NCBI GenBank assembly: GCA_903885865.1
Contig: CAISKH010000047.1
Location: forward strand, 1-17,104
Length of the DNA: 17,104 nucleotides
From: an uncultured Mucilaginibacter sp.
GTDB lineage: Bacteria > Bacteroidota > Bacteroidia > Sphingobacteriales > Sphingobacteriaceae
Direction: 5' to 3'
Below the pieces are notes generated by a model. It saw only the letters and a list, made by a program, of their open reading frames with translations, did not search any database and was not told the DNA's origin. A program made the translations under genes and the position numbers. Below are positions 7,725 through 15,151 of the stretch, in pieces (positions within the stretch are counted from its first letter, which is position 1; each line of letters opens with the position of its first letter).

Positions 7725-8201
7725 TTACTCTACATTTTCATCAAATATTCTTGTATAATTATCAAACTCTGTGTTTTTCAAATCTTCTTCTATTACCTTT
7801 TTCGCAATTTCAAAATCGACCACAAAACAACAAACTTCCATAGTTCCGCTCCCCATACTTCCCCCGTCGCAATTACCTAAGCCGGTCCAGCCAAGAGTTT
7901 GATCCATTTTATTTTGCAGTCTTGTTCTTTTATCTAAATCTTCAGAAGTTCCCATACCATCAACTTTAAATTCGATCAATAGTGTATATTCTTCTTCACC
8001 CTCTTTAAAGCCTTCTTGAGTTAGTTTTATAACTTCTTTTTGAATCCTTTTGTGAAAATTTGAAAACAACTCAGATTTCACCTCTTTACTCTCACCACGC
8101 TCACCTACAATACCCCAATGTATAATCCCCGTTTTGTCGTCTTTATCCCAGGTTTCCCAATAATGAAGAACACCATCAATTTTTTTATAAAGTTTTAACA
8201 T
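7725..8201 (-). CDS. Small WGR-like protein of unknown function
   Basis: A 158-residue protein. Its first ~70 residues resemble a WGR domain: a Tyr/Trp-rich strand (LHYWETWDKD), then HWGIVGERGES at about 28-38 where WGR domains have W-G-R-(I/V)-G-x-x-G, then an amphipathic helix ending near EGFKEG. The second half contains a Gly/Cys-rich block (GWTGLGNCDGGSMGSGTMEV) and a VVDFEIAKKVIEEDLKNTEF helix. No signal peptide or membrane segment is present. WGR domains bind DNA ends or nucleic acids in PARP-like proteins, but the Arg of WGR is Ile here, so that role is uncertain. It is clearly more AT-rich than its neighbours (hand counts of two 60-base lines gave 14 and 18 G+C). It lies 63 bases after the nagB stop and 4 bases before the NagX-like start, suggesting insertion into that operon. 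An immunity-type or orphan regulatory protein cannot be excluded. Confidence 0.75.
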   Translation of the reverse strand: MLKLYKKIDGVLHYWETWDKDDKTGIIHWGIVGERGESKEVKSELFSNFHKRIQKEVIKLTQEGFKEGEEEYTLLIEFKVDGMGTSEDLDKRTRLQNKMDQTLGWTGLGNCDGGSMGSGTMEVCCFVVDFEIAKKVIEEDLKNTEFDNYTRIFDENVE

Positions 8202-8264
8202 AGTTCTAATTTAATTGATCAAGGTCGTATATAATTTTTTAAGAAAGTTAATACAAAATAGCAA

Positions 8265-10184
8265 TTAAAACTCATACCGTTTAAACGCCTCCATCGCCGC
8301 ATATTCTGCTAACCCCAATTTATCATAGCTTTCCGCTGTTTCCCGGTTCCTGTCCTCGGCCCTTACCCAAAACTCACGCGCATCCTCGCCGGGAAAAACA
8401 GCCGGGTCCTTTTGCGATTGATGTTTAAATATAGCATATCGTTTGCGCAATACTTCTTCCGGCGATAGCGGTACGGCCATTTCAATTTCATGTGTTTCAA
8501 ATTCAAGCCATGCACCGCGGTACATCCATAGCCAGCAATCTTTTACCCAATCTTCGGTTTTCTTTAGCCGGGTCAACGCGGTTAACACAATATGAAAACA
8601 AACCACATGCGTACCATGCGGATCGGCAAAATCGCCCGCAGCGAAAATTTGGTGGGGCTTCACTTTTTGCAGCAGGTCGATGGTCATTTGTATATCCACT
8701 TCACTTACCGGGTTAGCTTTTATCTTGCCTGTTTCATAAAACGGCAACGCCATAAAATGGATATGATCGTCCTTTAAGCCGGCATAGCGCGAGCCTGCTA
8801 TAGCCTCGCTTTTTCGTATAAAACCTTTTACCGCGCTTACTTCGGGCGTATCTATCTGGTTGGGTTGTTTTTTGGCGAAGAAGGCCCGCATATCCCGGTG
8901 AATGTTTTGCAGTTTTGAGCTGTCGTCGCCTATGCTTTTATTAAAATCAATGGCAAACTCCACATAGCGCAATACATCATCGTCCCATACGGCAGTATTG
9001 CCCGATGTTTGGTAGGCCACATGCACATCATGGCCCTGCTCAACCAAACGGATGAATGTGCCGCCCATAGATATCACATCATCATCCGGGTGCGGCGAAA
9101 ATATGATAGACCGCTTTTTGGCGGGCAGCGCGCGCTCGGGCCGCTGGCTATCGTCGGCATCGGGCTTACCGCCCGGCCAACCGGTTATGGTATGTTGCAC
9201 CTGGTTAAAAATATCGATGTTGATCTGGTATACCGGCACCTGCTCAATTGCCAGCTGCGCCATGCCGTGATTATTATAATCTTCGGCTATTAATTTCAGT
9301 ATGGGTTTGTTAACCGTGCGTGATAACCATATCACGGCTTTCTTTTTCAATTGCTCGTCCCAAACACAATCTTTCACCAGCCAGGGCGTATCAAAACGAG
9401 TAAGTTCCGACGCGGCGGGCACATCCAGTATAAACTCTACATGATCTGATAGTTGCAAATAAGTAGCAGGCACATCAGCCGACAGCTCACCCTCCACCGC
9501 TTTTTTAATAATAGGCGCTTTCTTTTCGCTCCAAGCCATCAGGATGATCTCGCGGGCCTTGAATATCGTACCCACGCCCATAGTAATAGCTTTGGCGGGC
9601 ACGTTTTGCTTTCCGCCAAAATCACGCGAGGCATCGGTACGGGTCAAATCATCCAGCGTAACCAGCCGCGTACCCGAGTTGGGCGCCGACCCTGGCTCGT
9701 TAAAACCAATATGCCCGGTACGGCCTATGCCTAATACCTGCAGGTCGAGGCCACCCAGGTCCTCTATTTGTTTTTCATAATTTAAACAGAAAGCAGCGAT
9801 ATTTTCCTCTTTCAACGTGCCATCCGGAATATGAATATTTGCATGGTTAATATCCACATGGTCAAACAATTGCTGGTTCATGAACCGTACATAGCTTTGT
9901 ACCGCCGTGGGCTGCATGGGGTAATATTCATCCAGGTTAAAGGTGACCACGTTTTTAAAGCTCAGGCCGTCTTCTCTATGCAGCCTTATCAGTTCGGCAT
10001 ACAACGCTATGGGCGTTACACCCGTTGCCAGGCCCAGCACCGCTTTTTGACCTTTTGCCTGTTTGCTACGGATAAGCGCGGCAATACGTGCCGCTACCGC
10101 GATAGATGCTTCGGCGGGGGTTGCATATACGGTTACCGGTAATTTTTCGTACCGGGTTTCTTCTAATAAATTTAATCGGGCCAT
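8265..10184 (-). CDS. nagB: Glucosamine-6-phosphate deaminase fused to PIG-L (LmbE) deacetylase domain
   Basis: A 639-residue two-domain protein. Residues ~1-290 are a glucosamine-6-phosphate deaminase (glucosamine-6-phosphate + water to fructose-6-phosphate + ammonia): phosphate loop GLATGVTP (51-58), NLDEYYP (83-89) with the catalytic Asp85, and RTGHIGFNEPGS (155-166) with His158 and Glu163. The residue equivalent to Asp141 of the E. coli enzyme is Thr156. From ~355 a PIG-L/LmbE domain follows: FSPHPDDDVISMGG (362-375, metal-binding HPDDD at 365-369) and a late ADPHGTHVVC motif. PIG-L enzymes remove acetyl groups from N-acetylglucosaminyl substrates, so the fusion could link deacetylation to deamination. 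From memory this long form is common in Bacteroidota. The protein is cytoplasmic. A -7-like box lies 24 bases upstream of the start. It heads the group nagB, WGR-like gene, NagX-like gene, all on the minus strand. Confidence 0.93.
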   Translation of the reverse strand: MARLNLLEETRYEKLPVTVYATPAEASIAVAARIAALIRSKQAKGQKAVLGLATGVTPIALYAELIRLHREDGLSFKNVVTFNLDEYYPMQPTAVQSYVRFMNQQLFDHVDINHANIHIPDGTLKEENIAAFCLNYEKQIEDLGGLDLQVLGIGRTGHIGFNEPGSAPNSGTRLVTLDDLTRTDASRDFGGKQNVPAKAITMGVGTIFKAREIILMAWSEKKAPIIKKAVEGELSADVPATYLQLSDHVEFILDVPAASELTRFDTPWLVKDCVWDEQLKKKAVIWLSRTVNKPILKLIAEDYNNHGMAQLAIEQVPVYQINIDIFNQVQHTITGWPGGKPDADDSQRPERALPAKKRSIIFSPHPDDDVISMGGTFIRLVEQGHDVHVAYQTSGNTAVWDDDVLRYVEFAIDFNKSIGDDSSKLQNIHRDMRAFFAKKQPNQIDTPEVSAVKGFIRKSEAIAGSRYAGLKDDHIHFMALPFYETGKIKANPVSEVDIQMTIDLLQKVKPHQIFAAGDFADPHGTHVVCFHIVLTALTRLKKTEDWVKDCWLWMYRGAWLEFETHEIEMAVPLSPEEVLRKRYAIFKHQSQKDPAVFPGEDAREFWVRAEDRNRETAESYDKLGLAEYAAMEAFKRYEF

Positions 10185-10207
10185 AGAATGTTTATATTGG
10201 CTTTAAA

Positions 10208-10215
10208 CAAATATA
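10208..10215 (-). promoter_or_regulatory. Candidate nagB promoter, -7 box TATATTTG
   Basis: On the minus strand the sequence reads TATATTTG, an exact match to the Bacteroidota -7 consensus TAnnTTTG, ending 23 bases before the nagB ATG. No TTTG-like -33 element was found at 17-23 bases upstream, so the promoter may be weak or activator-dependent. The box alone is short and could occur by chance. Confidence 0.45.
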
Positions 10216-10293
10216 GGAACTATTTGGCTTTAGGTGTTTTTCTCTAAAGGAGATGGGGAAGTGAAGAACTTTTATTTACATCAAGTTAACCAT

Positions 10294-13200
10294 TTACAAG
10301 CCTTTTATGTTATCATTCGGCATACGGTCTATCAATTTATTATACGGATCAATCCCCACCCTTACCGGCTTGCCTTTAACAATAAAGGTAAAGCTATGTA
10401 AACCGGCAGTTAATTTACGTTTTTCCAGGTAAAGCGGGTTTACCTGTGTGCGGCCCTCTTTGCTTTTGCTGTCAGCGGCAAATATTCCAATATCTATATA
10501 ATCAGTCATGTTTTTAACGGATACATCATTGCCCTTGCCTTCTATCCATGCTTTGGCAATATTTACTGTAAGCGTTACTTTATATTCGTTCGGATTGCTT
10601 GTAGGGATTGCTTTTGCTTCGGTTACTTTATTATCATAGAACGTTATTTTTTCCCAGGTATCGGTTAAGTAATATTGCAGGGAGTCGGGTGTATGTTTTT
10701 GCAGGTAACGCAACAGGTCATTATTTCCCGCATAAGGTGGTTTGCTTTTAAAGGCATAATCATTTTTAAATTCAAGCAATGCGGCATTGATGTTTTTTTC
10801 GCCGATCAGGTCCCTCAGTCCATACAATACAACACCTGCTTTATCTGCCCAGATGTACCCTTCATTAGCGCTTAATACCGGATGCTCCGGATTCTCGCTG
10901 CGATTGTGCCTGAATGAGTAATTCCATAATTGACCCAGCATGAATCCACGCATATTGTCCTTTCCAATCAGTTTTTCGGCCATAACAAAAGAATCGTAGC
11001 GGGCCAAACCTTCGGGAATGACATAGGAACCAATGGTATTGTTAGGCGCTACCTGGAACCGCCACCATTGCTGCGCCAGTTGTTGGGTCGTTAGAAAATG
11101 GCAATAATCCAGTTGGTCAGGATTTTGAAAAGAGGCATTCCAGCCCAATTTTTCGTTATAAGCATCAAGGGATGTTGCTGAAAGTGACCACGGGCCATAA
11201 GGAGTTGTTTCAGCCAGGCTGATAGACTTAAACGGATAATCACCATAAACACTTGAATAATAGTTTAACCCGTCGCTGTATGCTTTCCTAAAACGGTTAA
11301 TATTGGCATCATGCTGCGGGTGATAATAAATATTTACCGCTACATTTTTACCGTCGTGAATTTGAACAAGATCATGTACCACCCGGTATCTGGCGCTTAT
11401 GATCCCAAAAGGCGGATACATTCCCGGATCATCCTGAACATAATGAAAATAGTTTCGACCATTCGCTTTCCATTGTTTGCGCAATTCACCGGGTGCGATA
11501 GCTGTTTGATCTCCTGCAGTGCTCACGGTTAGATCGAATTTGAATAACATTGCTGGCTTCCCTGCTCTTAGCGCATTTATTCCGTCGGGATCGTCCTGTT
11601 TTATTTCTTTGGTTATTTGAGGGGGTAGATGATATTTTTTTCTTTCATAAGGACTTCTCAATTCATCCCCTTCATCGTAACCCAAAGTTGGCAAACCCCC
11701 TTTATAACAAGTGCCGTTGCGAAGAATATCAGGGCTGTAAAGATCATTACTGAATCCCTGGTAAAAAACAGAAGAATTTAACTCAATCACCAACGAATCA
11801 CCGGGCGCAAGCGGCTTTCTTAATCGGTACAGGCGAAAATCAGAGGTATCTGCCATGGGTTTGAATAGGTTCAATTTTCCACGGTGAAAAATCAGCGGGG
11901 TGATGAAGGGAATATCTTCACCGGCCGATTTCAAGCTATATTGGGTTACACCGTCGGCGTCAGCCAGCATTTCGACGATGGGATGAGGCGTTAAATTGAC
12001 CAGCGTGATCAAACCATGGGTTATTGCACGCTGCTGATCGGGAAACAGATCAACTGCTAATTTCATGGCTTTTACCTTGGGTAACGGAAGTGTATCATAC
12101 CGTTTTAGGGTCCGTTCGTAGATTACCGCACGTTGCTCCATTTCCGAACTGGTCAGGAAATTATTAAGGTAACTAACGTTATAATAAACAAATGACCCGA
12201 CTGCTAAAAAAGCGATCAACAACACGCCGGTAATGATCCGTGTTTTACCGTCGAAGCGTTCTTTAGCCAATTGAAACCTTTCTTTAAATGAGGAAGCCAC
12301 GCCCCGGTAATAAAACAAGGCGGCTATTACGGCCAGAACCGCCGCGGCCAATAGCCAATACAGATCAAACCAGGCAACCGGGCCGGCCATGTGGCCGATG
12401 CCATCCATATCGGAAATTTCATAGCGGGGCGTGTAGGAATATAACAAAGGCCGGTAATTGAAAACTGAGGTCTTATCCATGAAATACAGGACAATCCAAA
12501 TAACAATACCAATTGCGTGTGCCGCAAATTTATTATTTACTACCACATGTATCACATAAGCGAATACAACCATCTCTAAAAAGCGCGGCAGAATAAGCGT
12601 AAATACTGCCAGCAAATAGGTGGGTAAATTAAGTAAGGTAAAGCCTTTGGCCAATTGAATCGCGATTCCTAAAATCATAGGGATCAGCGATAAGCCAACA
12701 CCAAGAACCAGCAGGCTTAAAAGCTTCGAGCCATTGAGCACCCAATTAGGCATCGGCAGCGAATCATTAATAAAGGCATAGCGGGTCACCCGGTCGCGAT
12801 GGACGGTCTCGCCTGTATAAAATATAATGATGAAGAAAATAAAGAAAAGGAAGACTTCATTAAAGACAGCAAGTAGGTCTACCGTTCGCGGAAAATTACC
12901 AACGCCATAATTATTATTATCGCCCCGCCAGAATGCAAAGCCTAAGAACAATAAGCCGCAGGAAATAATGATCCAGAAATAATTGTCCCTCACTATATTC
13001 AGTAACTCTGTCTTGGCGAGGTTAAGGAGTGATTTAATTTTATATCTGCTGTCGAAACTGATGTTTACCTGCGGCCTAATTGCATTTCGGTTCGGCTTCT
13101 CCTCAATTGCTGCATTTTTGTCTTGTTTACCACTAAAAAAGTCTTCAAAATTAAACCTCAGGTAACTGAATAGCATTAAAGCTATTCCAATGCCGGGCCA

Positions 13201-13938
13201 AAGAATCCGGTTGACGAGCAGGGAACCGTGAAAAGTCATTAGCGTTACGTTCCGTAGCGGATCAGTTAAATCCTGGAATTGACGAAATATACCGTTGAAA
13301 GCAAACGGATCAGCCAGATTAATAATATCCAGGTTATTGGTACGGTTTAACAAAAAGGAGGAAAGCAAATAGCCCAGGAATAAAATAATACCGCTGCTGT
13401 AAATCACCTTTATATTGCGGGTAATGGCAACCAGGCCATAAAATATAGAAGAAGTGAAAACCAGGTTAGGGATAGCAATAAAAGCAAATGGCTCAAGAAA
13501 ATATTTCAGCTGATCCGGGCCATACCTACTTGCATCGGTCAGGCCAAAAAGCGGGCCGATTTTAGTGCCGGCAAAGGCGCCAAGCATAACAGCGGCCCCG
13601 ATGATGAGTACGAAGAACAGTGAACTGAAGTAGCGGCCCCAATAATAACCGAATTTAGTGATCGGATATGTGAGATAATAATCTTTGGTATTATATTCTA
13701 TATCCTTGTAAAGCGGCGACCCCATGATGGCGGAGGTAACCAGCATCATGATGATTGATATATAGCCCATAGCGAAAGCGAGCAGCCGCGGGCTGTTGAT
13801 ATGTTCTTTTTCTCCTACCGGCAATGTGCCGGCTGAAAAAGAAACCGCGACAAAAAGAAATGCTGCAAAGAAATATACATATACCGCAGGCCGCCTAAGT
13901 CTGTTTTGAACCTCAAAAACGAAAATTTTCCAGAACAT
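10294..13938 (-). CDS. ABC-2-type permease fused to an inactive-looking M1 aminopeptidase domain
   Basis: A 1214-residue inner-membrane protein. Residues ~1-610 hold about 12-13 hydrophobic segments in two ABC-2-like halves (first segments near 18-37 and 55-75, last near 590-610). The rest is a large extracytoplasmic M1-peptidase-like region. The fusion is a known Bacteroidota architecture, usually named ABC permease/M1 aminopeptidase. The catalytic HExxH should lie after FLTT, but the residues are Q952-Q953-L-A-Q956, followed by the normal QWW. EGLARY (E976, probable third ligand) is kept. The tyrosine of the usual YRKG-like motif appears as A1031 in YIWADKAG. The flanks align well, so this is substitution, not a frameshift. 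Aminopeptidase activity is therefore unlikely; peptide binding or a structural role is more plausible. Its start lies 11 bases after the stop of the ATPase gene, so the two form one transporter operon. The substrate is unknown. Confidence 0.9.
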   Translation of the reverse strand: MFWKIFVFEVQNRLRRPAVYVYFFAAFLFVAVSFSAGTLPVGEKEHINSPRLLAFAMGYISIIMMLVTSAIMGSPLYKDIEYNTKDYYLTYPITKFGYYWGRYFSSLFFVLIIGAAVMLGAFAGTKIGPLFGLTDASRYGPDQLKYFLEPFAFIAIPNLVFTSSIFYGLVAITRNIKVIYSSGIILFLGYLLSSFLLNRTNNLDIINLADPFAFNGIFRQFQDLTDPLRNVTLMTFHGSLLVNRILWPGIGIALMLFSYLRFNFEDFFSGKQDKNAAIEEKPNRNAIRPQVNISFDSRYKIKSLLNLAKTELLNIVRDNYFWIIISCGLLFLGFAFWRGDNNNYGVGNFPRTVDLLAVFNEVFLFFIFFIIIFYTGETVHRDRVTRYAFINDSLPMPNWVLNGSKLLSLLVLGVGLSLIPMILGIAIQLAKGFTLLNLPTYLLAVFTLILPRFLEMVVFAYVIHVVVNNKFAAHAIGIVIWIVLYFMDKTSVFNYRPLLYSYTPRYEISDMDGIGHMAGPVAWFDLYWLLAAAVLAVIAALFYYRGVASSFKERFQLAKERFDGKTRIITGVLLIAFLAVGSFVYYNVSYLNNFLTSSEMEQRAVIYERTLKRYDTLPLPKVKAMKLAVDLFPDQQRAITHGLITLVNLTPHPIVEMLADADGVTQYSLKSAGEDIPFITPLIFHRGKLNLFKPMADTSDFRLYRLRKPLAPGDSLVIELNSSVFYQGFSNDLYSPDILRNGTCYKGGLPTLGYDEGDELRSPYERKKYHLPPQITKEIKQDDPDGINALRAGKPAMLFKFDLTVSTAGDQTAIAPGELRKQWKANGRNYFHYVQDDPGMYPPFGIISARYRVVHDLVQIHDGKNVAVNIYYHPQHDANINRFRKAYSDGLNYYSSVYGDYPFKSISLAETTPYGPWSLSATSLDAYNEKLGWNASFQNPDQLDYCHFLTTQQLAQQWWRFQVAPNNTIGSYVIPEGLARYDSFVMAEKLIGKDNMRGFMLGQLWNYSFRHNRSENPEHPVLSANEGYIWADKAGVVLYGLRDLIGEKNINAALLEFKNDYAFKSKPPYAGNNDLLRYLQKHTPDSLQYYLTDTWEKITFYDNKVTEAKAIPTSNPNEYKVTLTVNIAKAWIEGKGNDVSVKNMTDYIDIGIFAADSKSKEGRTQVNPLYLEKRKLTAGLHSFTFIVKGKPVRVGIDPYNKLIDRMPNDNIKGL

Positions 13939-13949
13939 ACGTTTTGAAA

Positions 13950-14837
13950 TTAAATGGTGTCGACGTCAACCCGGGTAGCAATATTGCTAAAGTATACATC
14001 TTCGAGATTTGGGGTTGCCGTTACAAAGTCAAGGCCGGGATTCTTGTCCTGCAAAATACGGATATGGAGTTTCCCGGTTTTCAGCTGGGTCGATATCACG
14101 TTAAAACCTTCCTGGTAGGATTTTAACTCATTTTTATCGATCGCTTTAGTATATATCCTGCCTTCCATTTCGTTAACTGCATTATCCGGCTGACCGGCAT
14201 ATAATACCTCACCCTGGCAAATAATAGCGAAGTTGGAGCATAGCGTACTAACATCCTCTACTATATGGGTGGATAAGATTACTATGGTATTTTCACCGAG
14301 CTGGCTTAATAAGTTGTAGAAACGGTTCCTTTCTGCCGGGTCAAGCCCGGCGGTCGGTTCGTCAACAATAATCAATTTAGGATTTCCGATCAGGGCCTGC
14401 GCTATACCGAAACGTTGTTTCATGCCGCCGGAATAAGTACCCAAATGTTTCTTTTTATCTTTTGACAGGTTAACGTTTTCGAGCAATGCGTTTACCAGTT
14501 CTTTTCGTTCAGCGCTATTTCCAACACCTTTCAACTGTGCGATATGATCAAGCATGCGTTCGGCCGATATTTTAGGATAAACGCCAAATTCCTGGGGCAA
14601 ATACCCCAACAGTTGCCTTACTTCGGTTTTGTTTTTTAAAACATCCAGGCCATCCAAAAAAATGCTGCCGCTATCTGCCTCCTGTAAAGTGGCAATGGTG
14701 CGCATTAACGATGATTTACCCGCACCGTTTGGGCCAAGCAAGCCAAACATGCCATTATCTAAGGTTAACGAAACATTTTTTAACGCCTGCACACCATTCG
14801 CATACGTTTTGGATAAAGAATTGATAACTAATTTCAT
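13950..14837 (-). CDS. ABC transporter ATP-binding protein
   Basis: A 295-residue ABC ATPase that powers the adjacent permease/M1 fusion. It has Walker A GPNGAGKS (35-42), Q-loop Gln82 in YLPQEFG, signature YSGGMKQR (135-142), Walker B LIIVDEPTAGLDP (155-167) and switch His191 in STHIVEDV. All catalytic residues are intact, in contrast to the degenerate peptidase domain of its partner. The C-terminal ~80 residues form a small accessory domain (QGEVLYAGQ, then a strand-rich tail) typical of ABC-2 exporter ATPases. Start ATG is at 14835-14837, with a poor Shine-Dalgarno as usual in this phylum. It is divergent from the ArsR operon, with 314 bases between the starts. No clear -7 box was found within 60 bases upstream; a REP-like repeat occupies 14875-14926. 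Confidence 0.95.
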   Translation of the reverse strand: MKLVINSLSKTYANGVQALKNVSLTLDNGMFGLLGPNGAGKSSLMRTIATLQEADSGSIFLDGLDVLKNKTEVRQLLGYLPQEFGVYPKISAERMLDHIAQLKGVGNSAERKELVNALLENVNLSKDKKKHLGTYSGGMKQRFGIAQALIGNPKLIIVDEPTAGLDPAERNRFYNLLSQLGENTIVILSTHIVEDVSTLCSNFAIICQGEVLYAGQPDNAVNEMEGRIYTKAIDKNELKSYQEGFNVISTQLKTGKLHIRILQDKNPGLDFVTATPNLEDVYFSNIATRVDVDTI

Positions 14838-14874
14838 TTGCTTAGGTTTAGGTTTATAAACTTTAAAGTCATTT

Positions 14875-14926
14875 CCCGGAGTTCGGATGTTTCATCCCGG
14901 ATAGCATAGGCAGATTTGCAATCTGC
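14875..14926. repeat. REP-like double hairpin
   Basis: Hairpin one has arms GGATG (14885-14889) and CATCC (14893-14897), with the hexamer CCCGGA repeated just before it (14875-14880) and overlapping its right side (14896-14901). A ten-base linker, approximately ATAGCATAG, leads to hairpin two, a perfect GCAGATT-tgc-AATCTGC (14910-14926). The layout of two small palindromes joined by a short ATAGC-type linker resembles intergenic repeats I recall from Bacteroidota genomes. Confidence 0.55.
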
Positions 14927-15097
14927 AAAAAAATATGCTAAAAACAAAAAGCTTTAACTTACTTTAACATTGAGCAAGAGCAAGGGCAATTTTATTTTTT
15001 TCCTCATCAGTTATCAGGGGTTAAAAATCGCGTGCTGACTGATATTTGAAGTTTTATTAGTCTTTTCAAGATCAAAATAAAAATATTTTTAAAAAAA

Positions 15098-15129
15098 TTT
15101 GCGTAACTCAAAAGTTACTTATACATTTG
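15098..15129 (+). promoter_or_regulatory. Promoter of the SRPBCC-ArsR operon (TTTG-N20-TACATTTG)
   Basis: A -33 element TTTG (15098-15101) and a -7 element TACATTTG (15122-15129) are separated by 20 bases, an excellent fit to the Bacteroidota housekeeping consensus TTTG-N19/20-TAnnTTTG. An A/T tract lies directly upstream. The predicted transcription start is about 15133-15135, giving a leader of only ~18 bases before the ATG at 15152. Two palindromic operators overlap this promoter. Confidence 0.85.
15103..15118 (+). promoter_or_regulatory. Operator 1, palindrome GTAACT-caaa-AGTTAC
   Basis: A 16-base palindrome with perfect six-base arms lies entirely between the -33 and -7 elements. It differs from operator 2 by one base in the four-base centre. 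A repressor bound here would exclude RNA polymerase. The likely binder is the ArsR-type protein encoded by the second gene of the operon; this is inferred from position and from known autoregulation in this family. Confidence 0.8.
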
Positions 15130-15130
15130 A

Positions 15131-15146
15131 GTAACTTAAAAGTTAC
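15131..15146 (+). promoter_or_regulatory. Operator 2, palindrome GTAACT-taaa-AGTTAC
   Basis: The second 16-base palindrome begins two bases after the -7 box, covers the predicted transcription start, and ends five bases before the ATG of the first gene. The start-to-start distance to operator 1 is 28 bases, somewhat under three helical turns. A pair of sites invites cooperative binding of two dimers. Confidence 0.8.
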
Positions 15147-15151
15147 GCATT

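Larger units (their letters stand above)
14838..15151. other. Divergent intergenic region between ABC operon and ArsR operon
   Basis: A gene-free stretch of 314 bases. From left to right it holds a short AT-rich leader of the ABC operon, a double-hairpin REP-like element (14875-14926), a stretch of about 170 AT-rich bases where I see no strong structure, an A/T tract (15070-15100) just upstream of the promoter, and the ArsR operon promoter with two palindromic operators (15098-15146). No open frame worth reporting is present. Confidence 0.75.

Noticed and set aside
10228..10249. CTTTAG/CTAAAG six-base inverted repeat after the permease/M1 gene as a terminator
   Set aside because: The stem is short, the loop is ten bases and there is no T-run on the minus strand.
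11068..11090. Frameshift as the cause of QQLAQ in the M1 domain
   Set aside because: The residues on both sides (FLTT before, QWW after) align in the same frame, so these are substitutions.
12327..12527. Minus-strand frame of 66 residues inside the permease/M1 gene
   Set aside because: It is an out-of-frame shadow of the 1214-residue gene on the same strand.
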